In this document: positions 26,758 through 35,253 of the stretch, piece by piece
Numbering within the stretch: the first letter of the stretch is position 1
Layout: every line of letters starts with the position of its first letter
NCBI RefSeq assembly: GCF_017916425.1
Contig: NZ_JAFMSX010000003.1
Coordinates: forward strand, 359,173 to 423,172
DNA from: Nocardioides sp. SYSU D00065
GTDB lineage: Bacteria; Actinomycetota; Actinomycetes; Propionibacteriales; Nocardioidaceae
Length of the DNA stretch: 64,000 bases
Direction of reading: 5' to 3'
The notes under the pieces: model-generated
The model's input: the letters and a program-made list of their open reading frames with translations, nothing else
What the model was told of the DNA's origin: nothing
Database searches by the model: none
Made by a program: the position numbers and the translations under genes

Positions 26758-27503
26758 CAGGCGCTCCGCCCGCGCAGCGCGGCGACGAGCCGGTCCTGGC
26801 CGGGGTCGGTCAGGTGGGCGGTGACGACGCCGTCGTGGATCACGACCACGTCGTCGGCGTACGCCGCCGCGTCGAGCTCGTGGGTCACCATCACGACCGT
26901 CATGCCGAGCTCGCGCACGGAGCGCCGCAGGTGTCCGAGCACCTCGGCGCTCGCCTCGCTGTCGAGGTTGCCGGTGGGCTCGTCGGCGAAGACGATGTCG
27001 GGCTGCGTGACCAGCGCGCGGGCGATCGCGACCCGCTGCTGCTGGCCGCCGGAGAGCTGGCTGGGCAGGTGGCCGAGCCGGTCGGCGAGGCCGAGCACGC
27101 CGACGACCTGGTCGTAGCGCTCGCGGTCGACCCGTCGTCCGGCGAGCTCCAGGGGGAGCAGGATGTTCTGGCTGGCGGTCAGCATCGGGAGCAGGTTGAA
27201 GGCCTGGAACACGAACCCGATGTGCTCGCGGCGGAAGAGCGTCAGGGCGGTGTCGTCGAGCCCGGCGAGGTCGCGCCCGGCCACGGTGACAGTGCCCGAG
27301 GTGGCGGCGTCGAGGCCCGCGAGGCAGTGCATGAGCGTGGACTTGCCCGAGCCGCTCGGGCCCATGATGGCGGTGAACCGGCCGGCCGGGAGGTCGAGGT
27401 CGATGCCGCGCAGCGCGTGGACCGCGCCCTCGCCCTCGCCGTAGGTGCGGGTCAGGCCACGCGCGCTGGCCGCCGTGGCCGTGTTCTGGAGTGTCGTCGT
27501 CAT
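26757..27503 (-). CDS. MacB/LolD-type ABC transporter ATP-binding protein
   Basis: A 248-residue ATPase: Walker A GPSGSGKST (48-56), Q-loop FVFQAFNLLP, signature LSGGQQQRVAIARAL, Walker B DIVFADEPTGNLDS and H-loop VTHE. The NLLP and EPTGNLD forms define the MacB/LolD family. First gene of a two-gene operon with the FtsX-like permease. A NarL-type two-component system lies 304 bases upstream on the same strand. Confidence 0.93.
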   Translation of the reverse strand: MTTTLQNTATAASARGLTRTYGEGEGAVHALRGIDLDLPAGRFTAIMGPSGSGKSTLMHCLAGLDAATSGTVTVAGRDLAGLDDTALTLFRREHIGFVFQAFNLLPMLTASQNILLPLELAGRRVDRERYDQVVGVLGLADRLGHLPSQLSGGQQQRVAIARALVTQPDIVFADEPTGNLDSEASAEVLGHLRRSVRELGMTVVMVTHELDAAAYADDVVVIHDGVVTAHLTDPGQDRLVAALRGRSA

Positions 27504-27807
27504 GGGGACAACGCTCGTCCACCGCGGCCCGCCGATCGTCCGTCCCGGGCACGGACCGGACGTCCGTCCGGGGGCCGACCTCGCGCGCCGTCGTACGACC
27601 TGGGGAGGACGGGGCTGGGTGCGGGGCGGGGCGCGTGCAGGGCTGCGTGCAGCGATCCCCGGCTAGCCGGGGAAACTCGAGGTTACTGGCCGAAACTTCG
27701 GGGGTGAGGCTCCAGTTTCCCCGGCTCGCCGGGGATTGCCACCGGGTCCCCGAGCACCGGGGCCCGGGTCCCCTGTCCCCGTAGCCCCGAGGCCCAGAGA
27801 CTCGACG
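27504..27807. other. Intergenic region with repeat copy and G/C-rich hairpins
   Basis: No gene is visible. The part next to the ABC operon (27504-27648) should hold its promoter. The repeat occupies 27649-27740. GGGTCCCCG/CGGGGCCC imperfect hairpin sequence at about 27743-27764 may end the two-component operon. Confidence 0.5.
27649..27740. repeat. Interspersed palindrome-bounded repeat, copy 2 (inverted)
   Basis: A 92-bp element in the opposite orientation to copy 1 at 2451. It has ATCCCCGGCTAGCCGGGG at 27655-27672, the 28-base core at 27688-27715 identical to the complement of 2478-2505, and CCCCGGCTCGCCGGGGAT at the far end. The outer arms have diverged by several bases. Confidence 0.8.
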
Positions 27808-28473
27808 CTACGGCGAGACCAGGCCCGACTCGTAGCCGAGCACCACGAGCTGTACGCGGTCGCGCGAGCCGGTCTTGGCCAGGATCCGCCCGACGTGGGT
27901 CTTCACCGTGGTCTCCGCGACGACGAGGCGGTCGGCGATCTCGGTGTTGCTCAGCCCGCGGGCGATGAGCGTCAGCACCTCGATCTCACGCTCGGTCAGC
28001 GGAGCCAGCCGGTCGTCGCCGGTCGCGGGGGCGCCGGGGTCGGGCAGTGCCGCGAAGTGGTCGAGCAGCCGGCGCGTGGTGCTCGGCGCGACCACCGCGT
28101 CGCCGGCCTGCACCGCGCGGATCGCGCCCAGCAGGTCGGGCGGTGCGGCGTCCTTGAGCAGGAACGCGGAGGCGCCGGCGCGGATCGCGGCGAAGGCGTA
28201 CTCGTCGAGGTCGAAGGTGGTCAGCACGATCACCCGCGGTGGGGCCGGCGCCGCGAGCAGCCGCCGGGTGGTCTCGACGCCGTCCAGGCGCGGCATGCGG
28301 ACGTCCATCAGCACCACGTCGGCCGTGGTGACGGCGAGCCGCTCGAGCGCCTCGCCGCCGTCGCCGGCCTCGCCGACGACGACCATGTCGTCCTGGCTCT
28401 CCACGAGCATCCGGAAGCCGGCGCGCACCATCTGCTGGTCGTCGACGAGGAAGACGCGGATCGGCTCGTTCAC
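27808..28473 (-). CDS. NarL/FixJ-family response regulator
   Basis: A 221-residue DNA-binding regulator. Receiver domain with acidic pair DD at 11-12, phospho-acceptor D57 (LMDVRMP) and the conserved K in FLLKDA; a LuxR-type HTH follows, LTEREIEVLTLIARGLSN...VVAETTVKTHVGRILAK. The GTG start overlaps the kinase stop by 4 bases (GTGA). Likely target: the ABC operon just downstream (inference from location). Confidence 0.92.
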   Translation of the reverse strand: MNEPIRVFLVDDQQMVRAGFRMLVESQDDMVVVGEAGDGGEALERLAVTTADVVLMDVRMPRLDGVETTRRLLAAPAPPRVIVLTTFDLDEYAFAAIRAGASAFLLKDAAPPDLLGAIRAVQAGDAVVAPSTTRRLLDHFAALPDPGAPATGDDRLAPLTEREIEVLTLIARGLSNTEIADRLVVAETTVKTHVGRILAKTGSRDRVQLVVLGYESGLVSP

Positions 28474-29612
28474 AGCGGCAGCCTCGCAGACACCACGAAC
28501 CCGCCGCCCGCGGCGGGCCCCGCCTCGAGGGTGCCGCCGTGGGCGGCCGCTCGCTCGCGCATCCCGACCAGACCCAGGCCGCGTCCATCGGAGGGCGCGG
28601 CCGCGCCCCGTCCGTCGTCGCGCACCTCCACCTCCACCGCGCGCCCGACGCTCACGCGCACCTGCACGGCCGCGGACGGGCCGGCGTGCTTGCGGACGTT
28701 GGTGAGTGCCTCCTGCACGATGCGGTACGCCGCGAGCGCGACGCCGTCCGGTACGTCCGGCAGCTCCTCGGGCAGCTCGGCCTCCACGCGCGTCCCCGCG
28801 GCGCGGGCCTCCTCGACGAGGTGGCGTACGTCGTCCAGCCCCGGCTGCGGCGCGACCCCGGTCTCGCCGTCGCGGAGCAGCCCCAGCAGCCGCCGCATCT
28901 CGGTGAGCGCCCCGCGGCCGGTGCTCGAGATCGTCTCGAGGGTGCCGACCGCGACGTCGGGGTCCTTGGCTGCGGCGTAGCGCGCCCCGTCGGCCTGGAT
29001 GACGATCACCGAGAGGCCGTGCGCCACCACGTCGTGCATCTCGCGCGCGATCCTCGACCGCTCGTCGCGGGCGGCCAGCTCGACCTCGCGCTCGGCCATC
29101 CGCTCGGCCTGCTCGGCGCGCGCGACGAGCGAGTCGACGTACCTCTCCCGCTGCTGCGCGCCGAAGCCGATCGCCCACGCCGCGGTGACGATGGCGCCGA
29201 TGGTCACCAGGTAGGGGACCAGCGAGCTCGCGTCGAGGGCGCCGAACCCCACCAGCCAGCGCACGGCCGCCACGACCGCGCCGGCGTAGCCGACCAGCAG
29301 GGCGCAGATGCCCTGCCAGCGCGGCGACCAGCGGGCGACGGAGTAGACGGCGACCGGAAACGCGAGCTGGCCGGCGATGGGCTCGTCGACCACGACAGCC
29401 TGGGCTGCACTGGCGACCGCGACGGCCAGGAAGGCGGGCCAGGCGTGCCTGCGACGCCACAGCAGCGGCAGCACCTCGAGCACGGTGAACAGCGCGGGCA
29501 CGGGCTGTCCGCCTGCCACGTGGGCGAGGGCGAGGAGCAGCAGCCCGGCGACCAGCAGCCGGTCGAGCCAGCGCCGGCCGCCGGGGCCGAGGCGCCACGG
29601 GTGCTGGTCCAT
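28470..29612 (-). CDS. NarL-partner sensor histidine kinase
   Basis: A 380-residue membrane kinase. About five N-terminal helices (20-165) without a large extracellular loop, then the HisKA_3 dimerisation motif RSRIAREMHDVVAHGLSV with phospho-accepting H193, and an HATPase_c domain with N-box QEALTNVRKHAG and G-box GRGLGLVGMRERA. The short-loop membrane sensor suits detection of an envelope-active compound, consistent with an adjacent MacB-type ABC operon. Divergent from the DUF4177 gene. Confidence 0.92.
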   Translation of the reverse strand: MDQHPWRLGPGGRRWLDRLLVAGLLLLALAHVAGGQPVPALFTVLEVLPLLWRRRHAWPAFLAVAVASAAQAVVVDEPIAGQLAFPVAVYSVARWSPRWQGICALLVGYAGAVVAAVRWLVGFGALDASSLVPYLVTIGAIVTAAWAIGFGAQQRERYVDSLVARAEQAERMAEREVELAARDERSRIAREMHDVVAHGLSVIVIQADGARYAAAKDPDVAVGTLETISSTGRGALTEMRRLLGLLRDGETGVAPQPGLDDVRHLVEEARAAGTRVEAELPEELPDVPDGVALAAYRIVQEALTNVRKHAGPSAAVQVRVSVGRAVEVEVRDDGRGAAAPSDGRGLGLVGMRERAAAHGGTLEAGPAAGGGFVVSARLPL

Positions 29613-29704
29613 GGGGCGGACGATAGACCGCGCGACGCGGGCGTGGCGTCAGACCGCGGGAGGACGTCGGGTCGTGCGCGTCGGACCCGAGTAGGGTGCG
29701 AGCC

Positions 29705-29863
29705 ATGACCAAGTGGGAATACCAGGTGGCGCCGATTCCGCTCCACAACGAAGCGCTCATGCTCAACAACTTCGGCCAGGACGGCTGGGAGCTGGTGGCC
29801 ATCCACACCAACGCCCAGGGTGGTCTCGTGGCGTTCCTCAAGCGTCCTGCGCAGGGTGCCTGA
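29705..29863 (+). CDS. Small DUF4177-type protein
   Basis: A 52-residue protein, MTKWEYQ at the start and DGWELVAIHTN in the middle; WEY and GWELV are the hallmarks of the DUF4177 family of unknown function. It sits one base before the RidA gene start, as a small gene does in related actinomycetes. Clear coding bias; no signal peptide. Confidence 0.8.
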   Translation: MTKWEYQVAPIPLHNEALMLNNFGQDGWELVAIHTNAQGGLVAFLKRPAQGA

Positions 29864-29864
29864 C

Positions 29865-30320
29865 GTGGGCGCCGAGGCGCGGCTCGCCGAGCTCGGCATC
29901 ACGGTCCCCGAGGTGGTCCCGCCGGTGGCGGCCTACCAGCCCACCGCCCGCACCGGGAACCTCGTCTTCACCGCCGGGCAGCTGCCCGCGCGTGACGGCG
30001 AGATGATCGCGGTCGGCAAGGTCGGCGGCGAGGTCACCGAGGAGCAGGGCTACGAGTGCGCGCGCCAGTGCGCCCTCAACGCGCTCGCCGCGGTCAAGGC
30101 CGAGATCGGCTCCCTCGACGACGTCAAGCGCGTCGTCAAGGTCGTCGTCTTCGTCGCCTCGACGAGCGACTTCACCGGCCAGCCCAAGGTCGCCAACGGC
30201 GCCTCCGAGCTGCTGGGCGAGGTGTTCGGCGAGGCCGGCAAGCACGCCCGGTCCGCGGTCGGCGTGCCCGTCCTGCCGCTGGACGTGCCGGTCGAGGTCG
30301 AGATCATCGTCGAGGTCTGA
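29865..30320 (+). CDS. RidA-family (YjgF/UK114) protein
   Basis: A 151-residue member of the RidA superfamily, which hydrolyses reactive enamine/imine intermediates or does related chemistry. Seen: TGNLVFTAGQLPARDG, EEQGYECARQCALNALAAVKAEIGSLDDVKRVVKVVVFV and HARSAVGVPVLPLDVPVEVEIIVEV. The C-terminal RSAVGV supplies the Arg that binds carboxylates in RidA. GTG start preferred, as earlier residues in the frame overlap DUF4177. Equivalent by position to Rv3678c. Confidence 0.88.
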   Translation: MGAEARLAELGITVPEVVPPVAAYQPTARTGNLVFTAGQLPARDGEMIAVGKVGGEVTEEQGYECARQCALNALAAVKAEIGSLDDVKRVVKVVVFVASTSDFTGQPKVANGASELLGEVFGEAGKHARSAVGVPVLPLDVPVEVEIIVEV

Positions 30321-30324
30321 GTCC

Positions 30325-31194
30325 GTGACCGGTGCGCAGCGCCTGCCGCTCCCCGCGGCGCTGGTCGCTCAGGCCCGGGCGTACGCCGACGGCGGCGCCG
30401 CGCCCGCCGAGCCTCGGGACGCGGCCACGGTCGTGCTGCTGCGCGACGGCCCGACCGGTCCCGAGGTGTACCTGCTGCGCCGCCAGGGCTCGATGGCCTT
30501 CGCCGGAGGGATGTGCGTCTTCCCCGGCGGCGGTGTCGACCGGCGTGACTTCGACGACGAGCTGGTCGACCGCGGGCTGTGGGCCGGTCCGTCGCCGCGC
30601 GAGTGGGCTGCGCGGCTCGGCTGTGAGGAGCCGCAGGCGCGCGCGCTGGTGTGCGCGGCCGTGCGGGAGACCTTCGAGGAGTCCGGGGTGCTGCTCGCCG
30701 GCCCCGGGCCCGCCGAGGTGGTCGCGGACACGACGGCGGCCGACTGGGAGGCTGACCGGGTCGCCCTCGAGTCGCGCGAGCTGTCACTGACCGCCTTCCT
30801 CGAGAAGCGCTCGCTCGTCCTGCGCACCGACCTGCTCGGGGCGTGGTCGGGCTGGCTGACCCCGGTCTTCGAGCCCCGTCGCTACCGCACCTGGTTCTTC
30901 GTCGCCCGCCTGCCCGAGGGACAGCTCACCCGCGACGTCTCCTCCGAGTCGTCCTCGGTCACCTGGCTGCCCGCGGCCGAGGCCGTGGACCAGGTCGAGC
31001 GGGGCGAGATCTCGATGCTGCCGCCGACGTGGCTGACCTGCCTCGAGGTCGCCCAGCACGCCGGTGCCGCCGGCGTGCTGGCCGCGGCCGGCGGGCGCAC
31101 GGTCGAGATGTTCATGCCGGAGGTCGTCGCCGACGGCGGCGACTTCATCCTGTCCACCCCCGCCCGCTACGCCGCCCTGGTCGACGCCCGATGA
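30325..31194 (+). CDS. Nudix hydrolase with enlarged Nudix loop
   Basis: A 289-residue Nudix protein of the NUDT19/acyl-CoA-diphosphatase-like type. FAGGMCVFPGGGVD begins the Nudix motif, but REUxEExGU (RETFEESGVLL) comes about 50 residues later, an insertion seen in this subgroup. It probably hydrolyses a CoA- or nucleotide-diphosphate compound. The stop overlaps the metallo-beta-lactamase start (ATGA), linking the two in an operon behind RidA. Confidence 0.88.
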   Translation: MTGAQRLPLPAALVAQARAYADGGAAPAEPRDAATVVLLRDGPTGPEVYLLRRQGSMAFAGGMCVFPGGGVDRRDFDDELVDRGLWAGPSPREWAARLGCEEPQARALVCAAVRETFEESGVLLAGPGPAEVVADTTAADWEADRVALESRELSLTAFLEKRSLVLRTDLLGAWSGWLTPVFEPRRYRTWFFVARLPEGQLTRDVSSESSSVTWLPAAEAVDQVERGEISMLPPTWLTCLEVAQHAGAAGVLAAAGGRTVEMFMPEVVADGGDFILSTPARYAALVDAR

Positions 31195-31991
31195 GCGACG
31201 AAGGCTGGTCCGGCGGCTCGTTCGGTGCCACCGGCACCTGCGTGCTCGCTCCCAACGCCGACGTCATGACCCTCGACGGCACCAACACCTGGGTCCTGCG
31301 CGATCCCGACTCCGCGCGCTCGGTCGTCGTCGACCCGGGGCCGGCGATCACCGCCCACCTCGACGCGATCGACGCGGCCGCCGGCGACGTCGCCGTGGTG
31401 CTGCTGACGCACCACCACGCCGACCACAGCGAGGCCGCGCGGGAGTACGCCGAGCGGCACGGGTGCGGCGTACGCGCCCTCGACCCGCGCTACCGGCTCG
31501 GCTCCGAGGGCCTGGTGGAGGGCGACGTCGTCGCCGTGGGCGGCCTCGAGGTGCACGTGGTCGCGACCCCCGGCCACACCTCGGACTCGCTGTCCTTCGT
31601 GGTGCCGCAGGACCGGGCGGTGCTGACCGGCGACACGGTGCTCGGACGCGGCACGACCGTGGTGGCGCACCCCGACGGCCAGCTCGGCGCCTACCTGTCC
31701 TCGCTGCAGCGGCTGCACGCGCTGTGCGGCGAGCAGGGCATCACGACCGTGTGGCCGGGCCACGGACCGGTGATCGACGACGCCCTCGGCGCGCTGGACT
31801 TCTACCTCGCGCACCGCCGCCAGCGGCTCGACCAGGTGCGCTCGGCCGTGGCGACCCTGGCGGCGGGCCCGCCGCCCGACGACCTCGCGCGTGCCGTCGT
31901 GGAGATCGTGTACGCCGACGTCGACCCGGTGCTCTGGGGCGCGGCGGAGCTGTCGGTGCGCGCGCAGATGGCGTACCTCTCCACCACCTAG
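31191..31991 (+). CDS. Metallo-beta-lactamase-fold hydrolase
   Basis: A 266-residue hydrolase with zinc motif HxHxDH (H74, H76, D78, H79), the downstream histidine in TPGHTSDS, aspartate in LTGDTVLG, and a C-terminal winged-helix-like extension ending AQMAYLSTT. This layout matches LACTB2-like hydrolases and Rv3677c. A role as an RNase or thioester hydrolase is known for relatives; not determined here. Coupled to the Nudix gene. Confidence 0.9.
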   Translation: MSDEGWSGGSFGATGTCVLAPNADVMTLDGTNTWVLRDPDSARSVVVDPGPAITAHLDAIDAAAGDVAVVLLTHHHADHSEAAREYAERHGCGVRALDPRYRLGSEGLVEGDVVAVGGLEVHVVATPGHTSDSLSFVVPQDRAVLTGDTVLGRGTTVVAHPDGQLGAYLSSLQRLHALCGEQGITTVWPGHGPVIDDALGALDFYLAHRRQRLDQVRSAVATLAAGPPPDDLARAVVEIVYADVDPVLWGAAELSVRAQMAYLSTT

Positions 31992-32030
31992 GGACTTGCG
32001 CCTGTCGGCGCCGGGCGGTGGGGTGGTGAC

Positions 32031-32567
32031 ATGAGTGAACTCCCGCGCCCCGTGCTCGTCCTGTCCCGTGCCCTCGACCAGGCTCGAGCGGCGCTCACGA
32101 CACTCGACGCCGCCGACCTGGACCTGCCGACGCACTGCGGTGACTGGAGCGTGCGCGACCTCGTCGGACACCTCGTCGCCTCGCCCGGCAACTTCTTGCT
32201 GATGGGCCGCGGCGAGGAGGTCGACTGGGACGCCGTGCCGGACGTCGCCGAGGGCCAGTGGGCGGCGTACTTCAAAGCCGACGCCGACCGGCTCGTCGAG
32301 CACTGGTCGCTCCGCCCGCAGGAGGAGGCGGGGATGGCCGACATGCAGAGCGCCGAGATCGGCGTCCACACGTGGGACCTCCTGCACGCGACCGGCCACA
32401 GCATGCCGCTGGACCCCGAGGTCGCCGAGCGCGGGCTGGCGTTCCTCCAGCAGGGCCTCACCGACGAGAACCGGTCCGGTGCCTTCGGGCCGGCGGTCGA
32501 GGTCGGCGAGGACGCGACGCCGTACGACCGGCTGGTGGCCTTCGCCGGGCGCGACCCGCGCGCCTGA
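32031..32567 (+). CDS. TIGR03086-like mycothiol-dependent/DinB-fold metal-binding protein
   Basis: A 178-residue protein of the maleylpyruvate-isomerase N-terminal/DinB fold. THCGDWSVRDLVGHLVASPG is the usual actinobacterial start, with a metal-binding His in GHL, a second in EHW and a third in EIGVHTWDLLHATG. Relatives use mycothiol as cofactor. No substrate evident. It stands alone between the RidA operon and a convergent propeller gene. Confidence 0.85.
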   Translation: MSELPRPVLVLSRALDQARAALTTLDAADLDLPTHCGDWSVRDLVGHLVASPGNFLLMGRGEEVDWDAVPDVAEGQWAAYFKADADRLVEHWSLRPQEEAGMADMQSAEIGVHTWDLLHATGHSMPLDPEVAERGLAFLQQGLTDENRSGAFGPAVEVGEDATPYDRLVAFAGRDPRA

Positions 32568-32617
32568 CGCCGCTCCCGGCGGCCGTTTCTGGGGCCGTTT
32601 CTCGCATCGGGCCGCGG

Positions 32618-32698
32618 AGACGCGCGGACAATGGTCGGACCGGCGTGGTTCGGTCACGCTCGGACGGCGCCTCGCAGCGGGGTGAGGTCCGCGCGTCT
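32618..32698. repeat. Long inverted repeat between convergent genes
   Basis: AGACGCGCGGAC (32618-32629) pairs perfectly with GTCCGCGCGTCT (32687-32698), with extra GGCCG/CGGCC pairing outside a small internal loop and a 57-base spacer. The right arm covers the stop codon of the convergent propeller gene. Possibly a bidirectional terminator. Confidence 0.45.
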
Positions 32699-33959
32699 AC
32701 GGCCTGAGTCGGCGCCAGAGCCGGCGCAGCCCCAGAAGTACGGCGATCGCCGCGGCCACGCCGAGCCCGATGATCCACGAGAAGTCGCGCTCGTCCTCCG
32801 TCCGCTCGCCGAAGTCGTGGGTCAGCTGCTGCCAGCTCGTCCCGTCCAGGTCAGGGACCAGGTCGACGGCCAGGCTGACCCGCCCGGCGATGCTCGCGTC
32901 GATCGAGCCGACCGAACGTCGCCACGTGCTCGTCTCGCCGACCTCCGGGGTCGCGACGACGAGCTCCGCGGGCGAGTCCTCGTCGGACCAGACCTGTAGG
33001 AGCTGGTGCCTCACGTCAAGCCACCCCAGTGGTATCACCGCACCTCGGTCGAACGTCGCATCGGGGAAGGGGTGCTCCACGATCGTCCTGCCCGCCCACC
33101 GGAAGGTGCGGGACGCGGTGCCGGGCGAGGTGCGGAGGGCGAGCATCGCGCCGTCCGGGGAGAAGGCCCCGGCGCCCACCTGATCGGCGTCGCTGAGCTG
33201 CGCCGGCCTGCCGCGGTCGTCGAACGAGAACAGACCGCCGGAGGCCCTGCTGAAGACGAGCCCGGCATCGCTGCGGACCGCGACGCCGGGGACGTTCCCC
33301 CTCACGAACCAGTTGTCGTCCAGCACGGCGAACACGGGGCGCAGCCGTCCAACGTACGCGCCTCCCTCGGTGTCGCCGAGCCAGGCCAGCCACACGGAGT
33401 CCGGCGACCACGAGAGCTCGCGAAGCGCCAGATCGCCGTCGGGGTGCACCTGGTGGCGGGTGATGCCTCCGGTCATCAGCTCCAGGACCGCGATCGTGGC
33501 CTGACCCGAGTCCTGGTCGTGCCAGGCCAGGCGGGTCCCGTCGGGCGACAGGGACAGCCCCTGGTTGCCGGTGCCCCAGCCCGGCAGCGCGAGTCGGTGC
33601 GGCACCCCGTCCATCGCGGTGATGACCACCGGATCGTCCTGAGACGCCGAGATGAACGCTGCGGAGGCTCGCCCGACCGCCAGGTCGGTGGTCGCTTCGA
33701 GGCCGCCGTCGATGTCGACGATCCGGCTCGGGATCGCGCCGCCCTCGACCACGTCGGTCGACGCCGTGCGCGCCTCGCGGTCCGGCGCGAGCAGCGTCCC
33801 GAGTCCGACGACGAGGGCGACGACGGCCAGCACGGCAGCCCCGCGCAGCGCGTGGTCGCGCCGGCGGGCGCGGCGACCGCGGTCCCACGCGGACGGGTCG
33901 GGGGAGAAGGGGTGTGTCTCGGCGAGGGCGGAGAGCTCCTCGCGCAGCCTCGCGGTCAT
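32697..33959 (-). CDS. Membrane-anchored TolB-like beta-propeller protein, partner of the ECF sigma factor
   Basis: A 420-residue protein: about 35 cytoplasmic residues, one helix (about 37-57), a beta-propeller with WD40/TolB-like blades (LSLSPDGTRLAWHD, ELSWSPDSVWLAWLGD, AGAFSPDGAMLALR), then a C-terminal helix (about 392-410) and a basic tail RRLWRRLRP. Its ATG overlaps the sigma-factor stop (ATGA). Position and topology suggest an anti-sigma or sensor partner, but no zinc-type anti-sigma motif (HxxxCxxC) is present, so that function is only inferred. Confidence 0.8.
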   Translation of the reverse strand: MTARLREELSALAETHPFSPDPSAWDRGRRARRRDHALRGAAVLAVVALVVGLGTLLAPDREARTASTDVVEGGAIPSRIVDIDGGLEATTDLAVGRASAAFISASQDDPVVITAMDGVPHRLALPGWGTGNQGLSLSPDGTRLAWHDQDSGQATIAVLELMTGGITRHQVHPDGDLALRELSWSPDSVWLAWLGDTEGGAYVGRLRPVFAVLDDNWFVRGNVPGVAVRSDAGLVFSRASGGLFSFDDRGRPAQLSDADQVGAGAFSPDGAMLALRTSPGTASRTFRWAGRTIVEHPFPDATFDRGAVIPLGWLDVRHQLLQVWSDEDSPAELVVATPEVGETSTWRRSVGSIDASIAGRVSLAVDLVPDLDGTSWQQLTHDFGERTEDERDFSWIIGLGVAAAIAVLLGLRRLWRRLRP

Positions 33960-34447
33960 GCGTCTGCCTCCACCAGGTCGGCGAGCTCGGGGGCGAGGAC
34001 GCGCAGCCGCCGGAGCGCCTGCCGCGCCATGGACTTGACCGCGCCGCTGGAGATGCCCAGCGCCTCGGCCGTCTGGACCTCGGTGAGGTCCTCGAAGTAG
34101 CGCAGCACCAGCACCGTGCGCTGCCGCGAGGTGAGCCGGCGCAGCGCCTGCTCGAGGGTCAGCCGCAGCGTCGGGTCGTGCGCCGCCACCGGCTCGTCGT
34201 ACGCCCCGAGCGGGGACTCGACGAGCCTGCGGCGGCGCCACCAGGAGATGTTCTGGTGGTACATCGAGCGCCGGACGTAGGCCTCGGGCGAGGTCTCGAT
34301 GCGCTCCCAGCGTCGCGCGGCCTCGACCAGCGCAGCCTGCACGAGGTCCTCGGCGAGGTGGTGGTCACCGGTGAGGAGGTACGCCGTGCGCGCGAGGGCT
34401 GGTCCGCGCGCGCGGACGAAGTCGTCGAACCCGGACCGGTCGGCCAT
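33956..34447 (-). CDS. SigE-family ECF RNA polymerase sigma factor
   Basis: A 163-residue sigma-70 of the ECF/SigE type common in actinomycetes. Region 2 is ALARTAYLLTGDHHLAEDLVQAALVEAARRW, with NISWWRRRR at its end; region 4 is LTSRQRTVLVLRYFEDLTEVQTAEALGISSGAVKSMARQALRRL. No region 1 or 3. Coupled to the downstream membrane propeller gene. The operon should be autoregulated as usual for ECF factors; I see no clear promoter consensus. Confidence 0.93.
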   Translation of the reverse strand: MADRSGFDDFVRARGPALARTAYLLTGDHHLAEDLVQAALVEAARRWERIETSPEAYVRRSMYHQNISWWRRRRLVESPLGAYDEPVAAHDPTLRLTLEQALRRLTSRQRTVLVLRYFEDLTEVQTAEALGISSGAVKSMARQALRRLRVLAPELADLVEADA

Positions 34448-34516
34448 CTGCCACCCCCTTCACCACCCATGACGCACGCAGGCGTCACCGCGGGGGTCAG
34501 CAGGCGGAAGGAATGT

Positions 34517-35194
34517 TCAGCGCGCCCGGCGCGAGAGCCGCTCGAGGTCCATGATCACCACGGAGCGGGGCTCGAGGCGCAGCCAGCCGCGGGAGGCGAA
34601 GTCGGCGAGCGCCTTGTTGACCGTCTCGCGGGAGGCGCCGACCAGCTGGGCGAGCTCCTCCTGGGTGAGGTCATGGTGGACGTGGACGCCGTCGTCGGCG
34701 GTCCGGCCGAAGCGGTCGGCGAGGTCGAGCAGCGCCTTGGCGACGCGGCCCGGGACGTCGGAGAAGACGAGGTCGGCGACGACGTCGTTGGACTTGCGCA
34801 GCCGCGAGGCGAGCTGGGAGAGCAGGCCGCGGGCGACCTGCGGGCGTCCCTCGAGCCAGCGCAGCAGGTCGTCGTGGGACAGCGAGGCGAAGGACGCGTC
34901 GGTGACCGCGGTGACGGTCGCGGAGCGGGGGCCGGGGTCGAACAACGACAGCTCGCCGAACATCTGGCCGGGGCCCATGATCGCGAGGAGGTTCTCGCGG
35001 CCGTCGGAGGAGGAGCGGCCGAGCTTCACCTTGCCCTCGGTCACGATGTACAGCTTGTCGCCGGAGTCGCCCTCGTGGAACAGGACGTCGCCTCGTCGCA
35101 GCGTGGTCTCGGCCATCGAGCCGCCCAGAGCGGTCGCCGCCTCGTCGTCCAGCGAGCTGAACAGCGGTGCCTGCCGCAGCACGTCGTTGTCCAC
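34517..35194 (-). CDS. crp: Crp/Fnr-family cAMP-responsive regulator
   Basis: A 225-residue regulator very close to mycobacterial Crp (Rv3676) and corynebacterial GlxR. The cyclic-nucleotide pocket has FGELSLFDPGPRSATV with the Glu and Arg that hold cAMP; the dimerisation helix is followed by VPGRVAKALLDLADRFG. The winged HTH LTQEELAQLVGASRETVNKALADF gives TGTGA-type specificity. GTG start with TTGGAGG 8 bases upstream. Divergent from nth. Candidate targets in this window are listed separately. Confidence 0.94.
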   Translation of the reverse strand: MDNDVLRQAPLFSSLDDEAATALGGSMAETTLRRGDVLFHEGDSGDKLYIVTEGKVKLGRSSSDGRENLLAIMGPGQMFGELSLFDPGPRSATVTAVTDASFASLSHDDLLRWLEGRPQVARGLLSQLASRLRKSNDVVADLVFSDVPGRVAKALLDLADRFGRTADDGVHVHHDLTQEELAQLVGASRETVNKALADFASRGWLRLEPRSVVIMDLERLSRRAR

Positions 35195-35253
35195 GTCAAT
35201 CCTCCAAGTGAGTGCGTCCCGACGAGCCCTCGCCGATCGGGCACGATCCTAGC

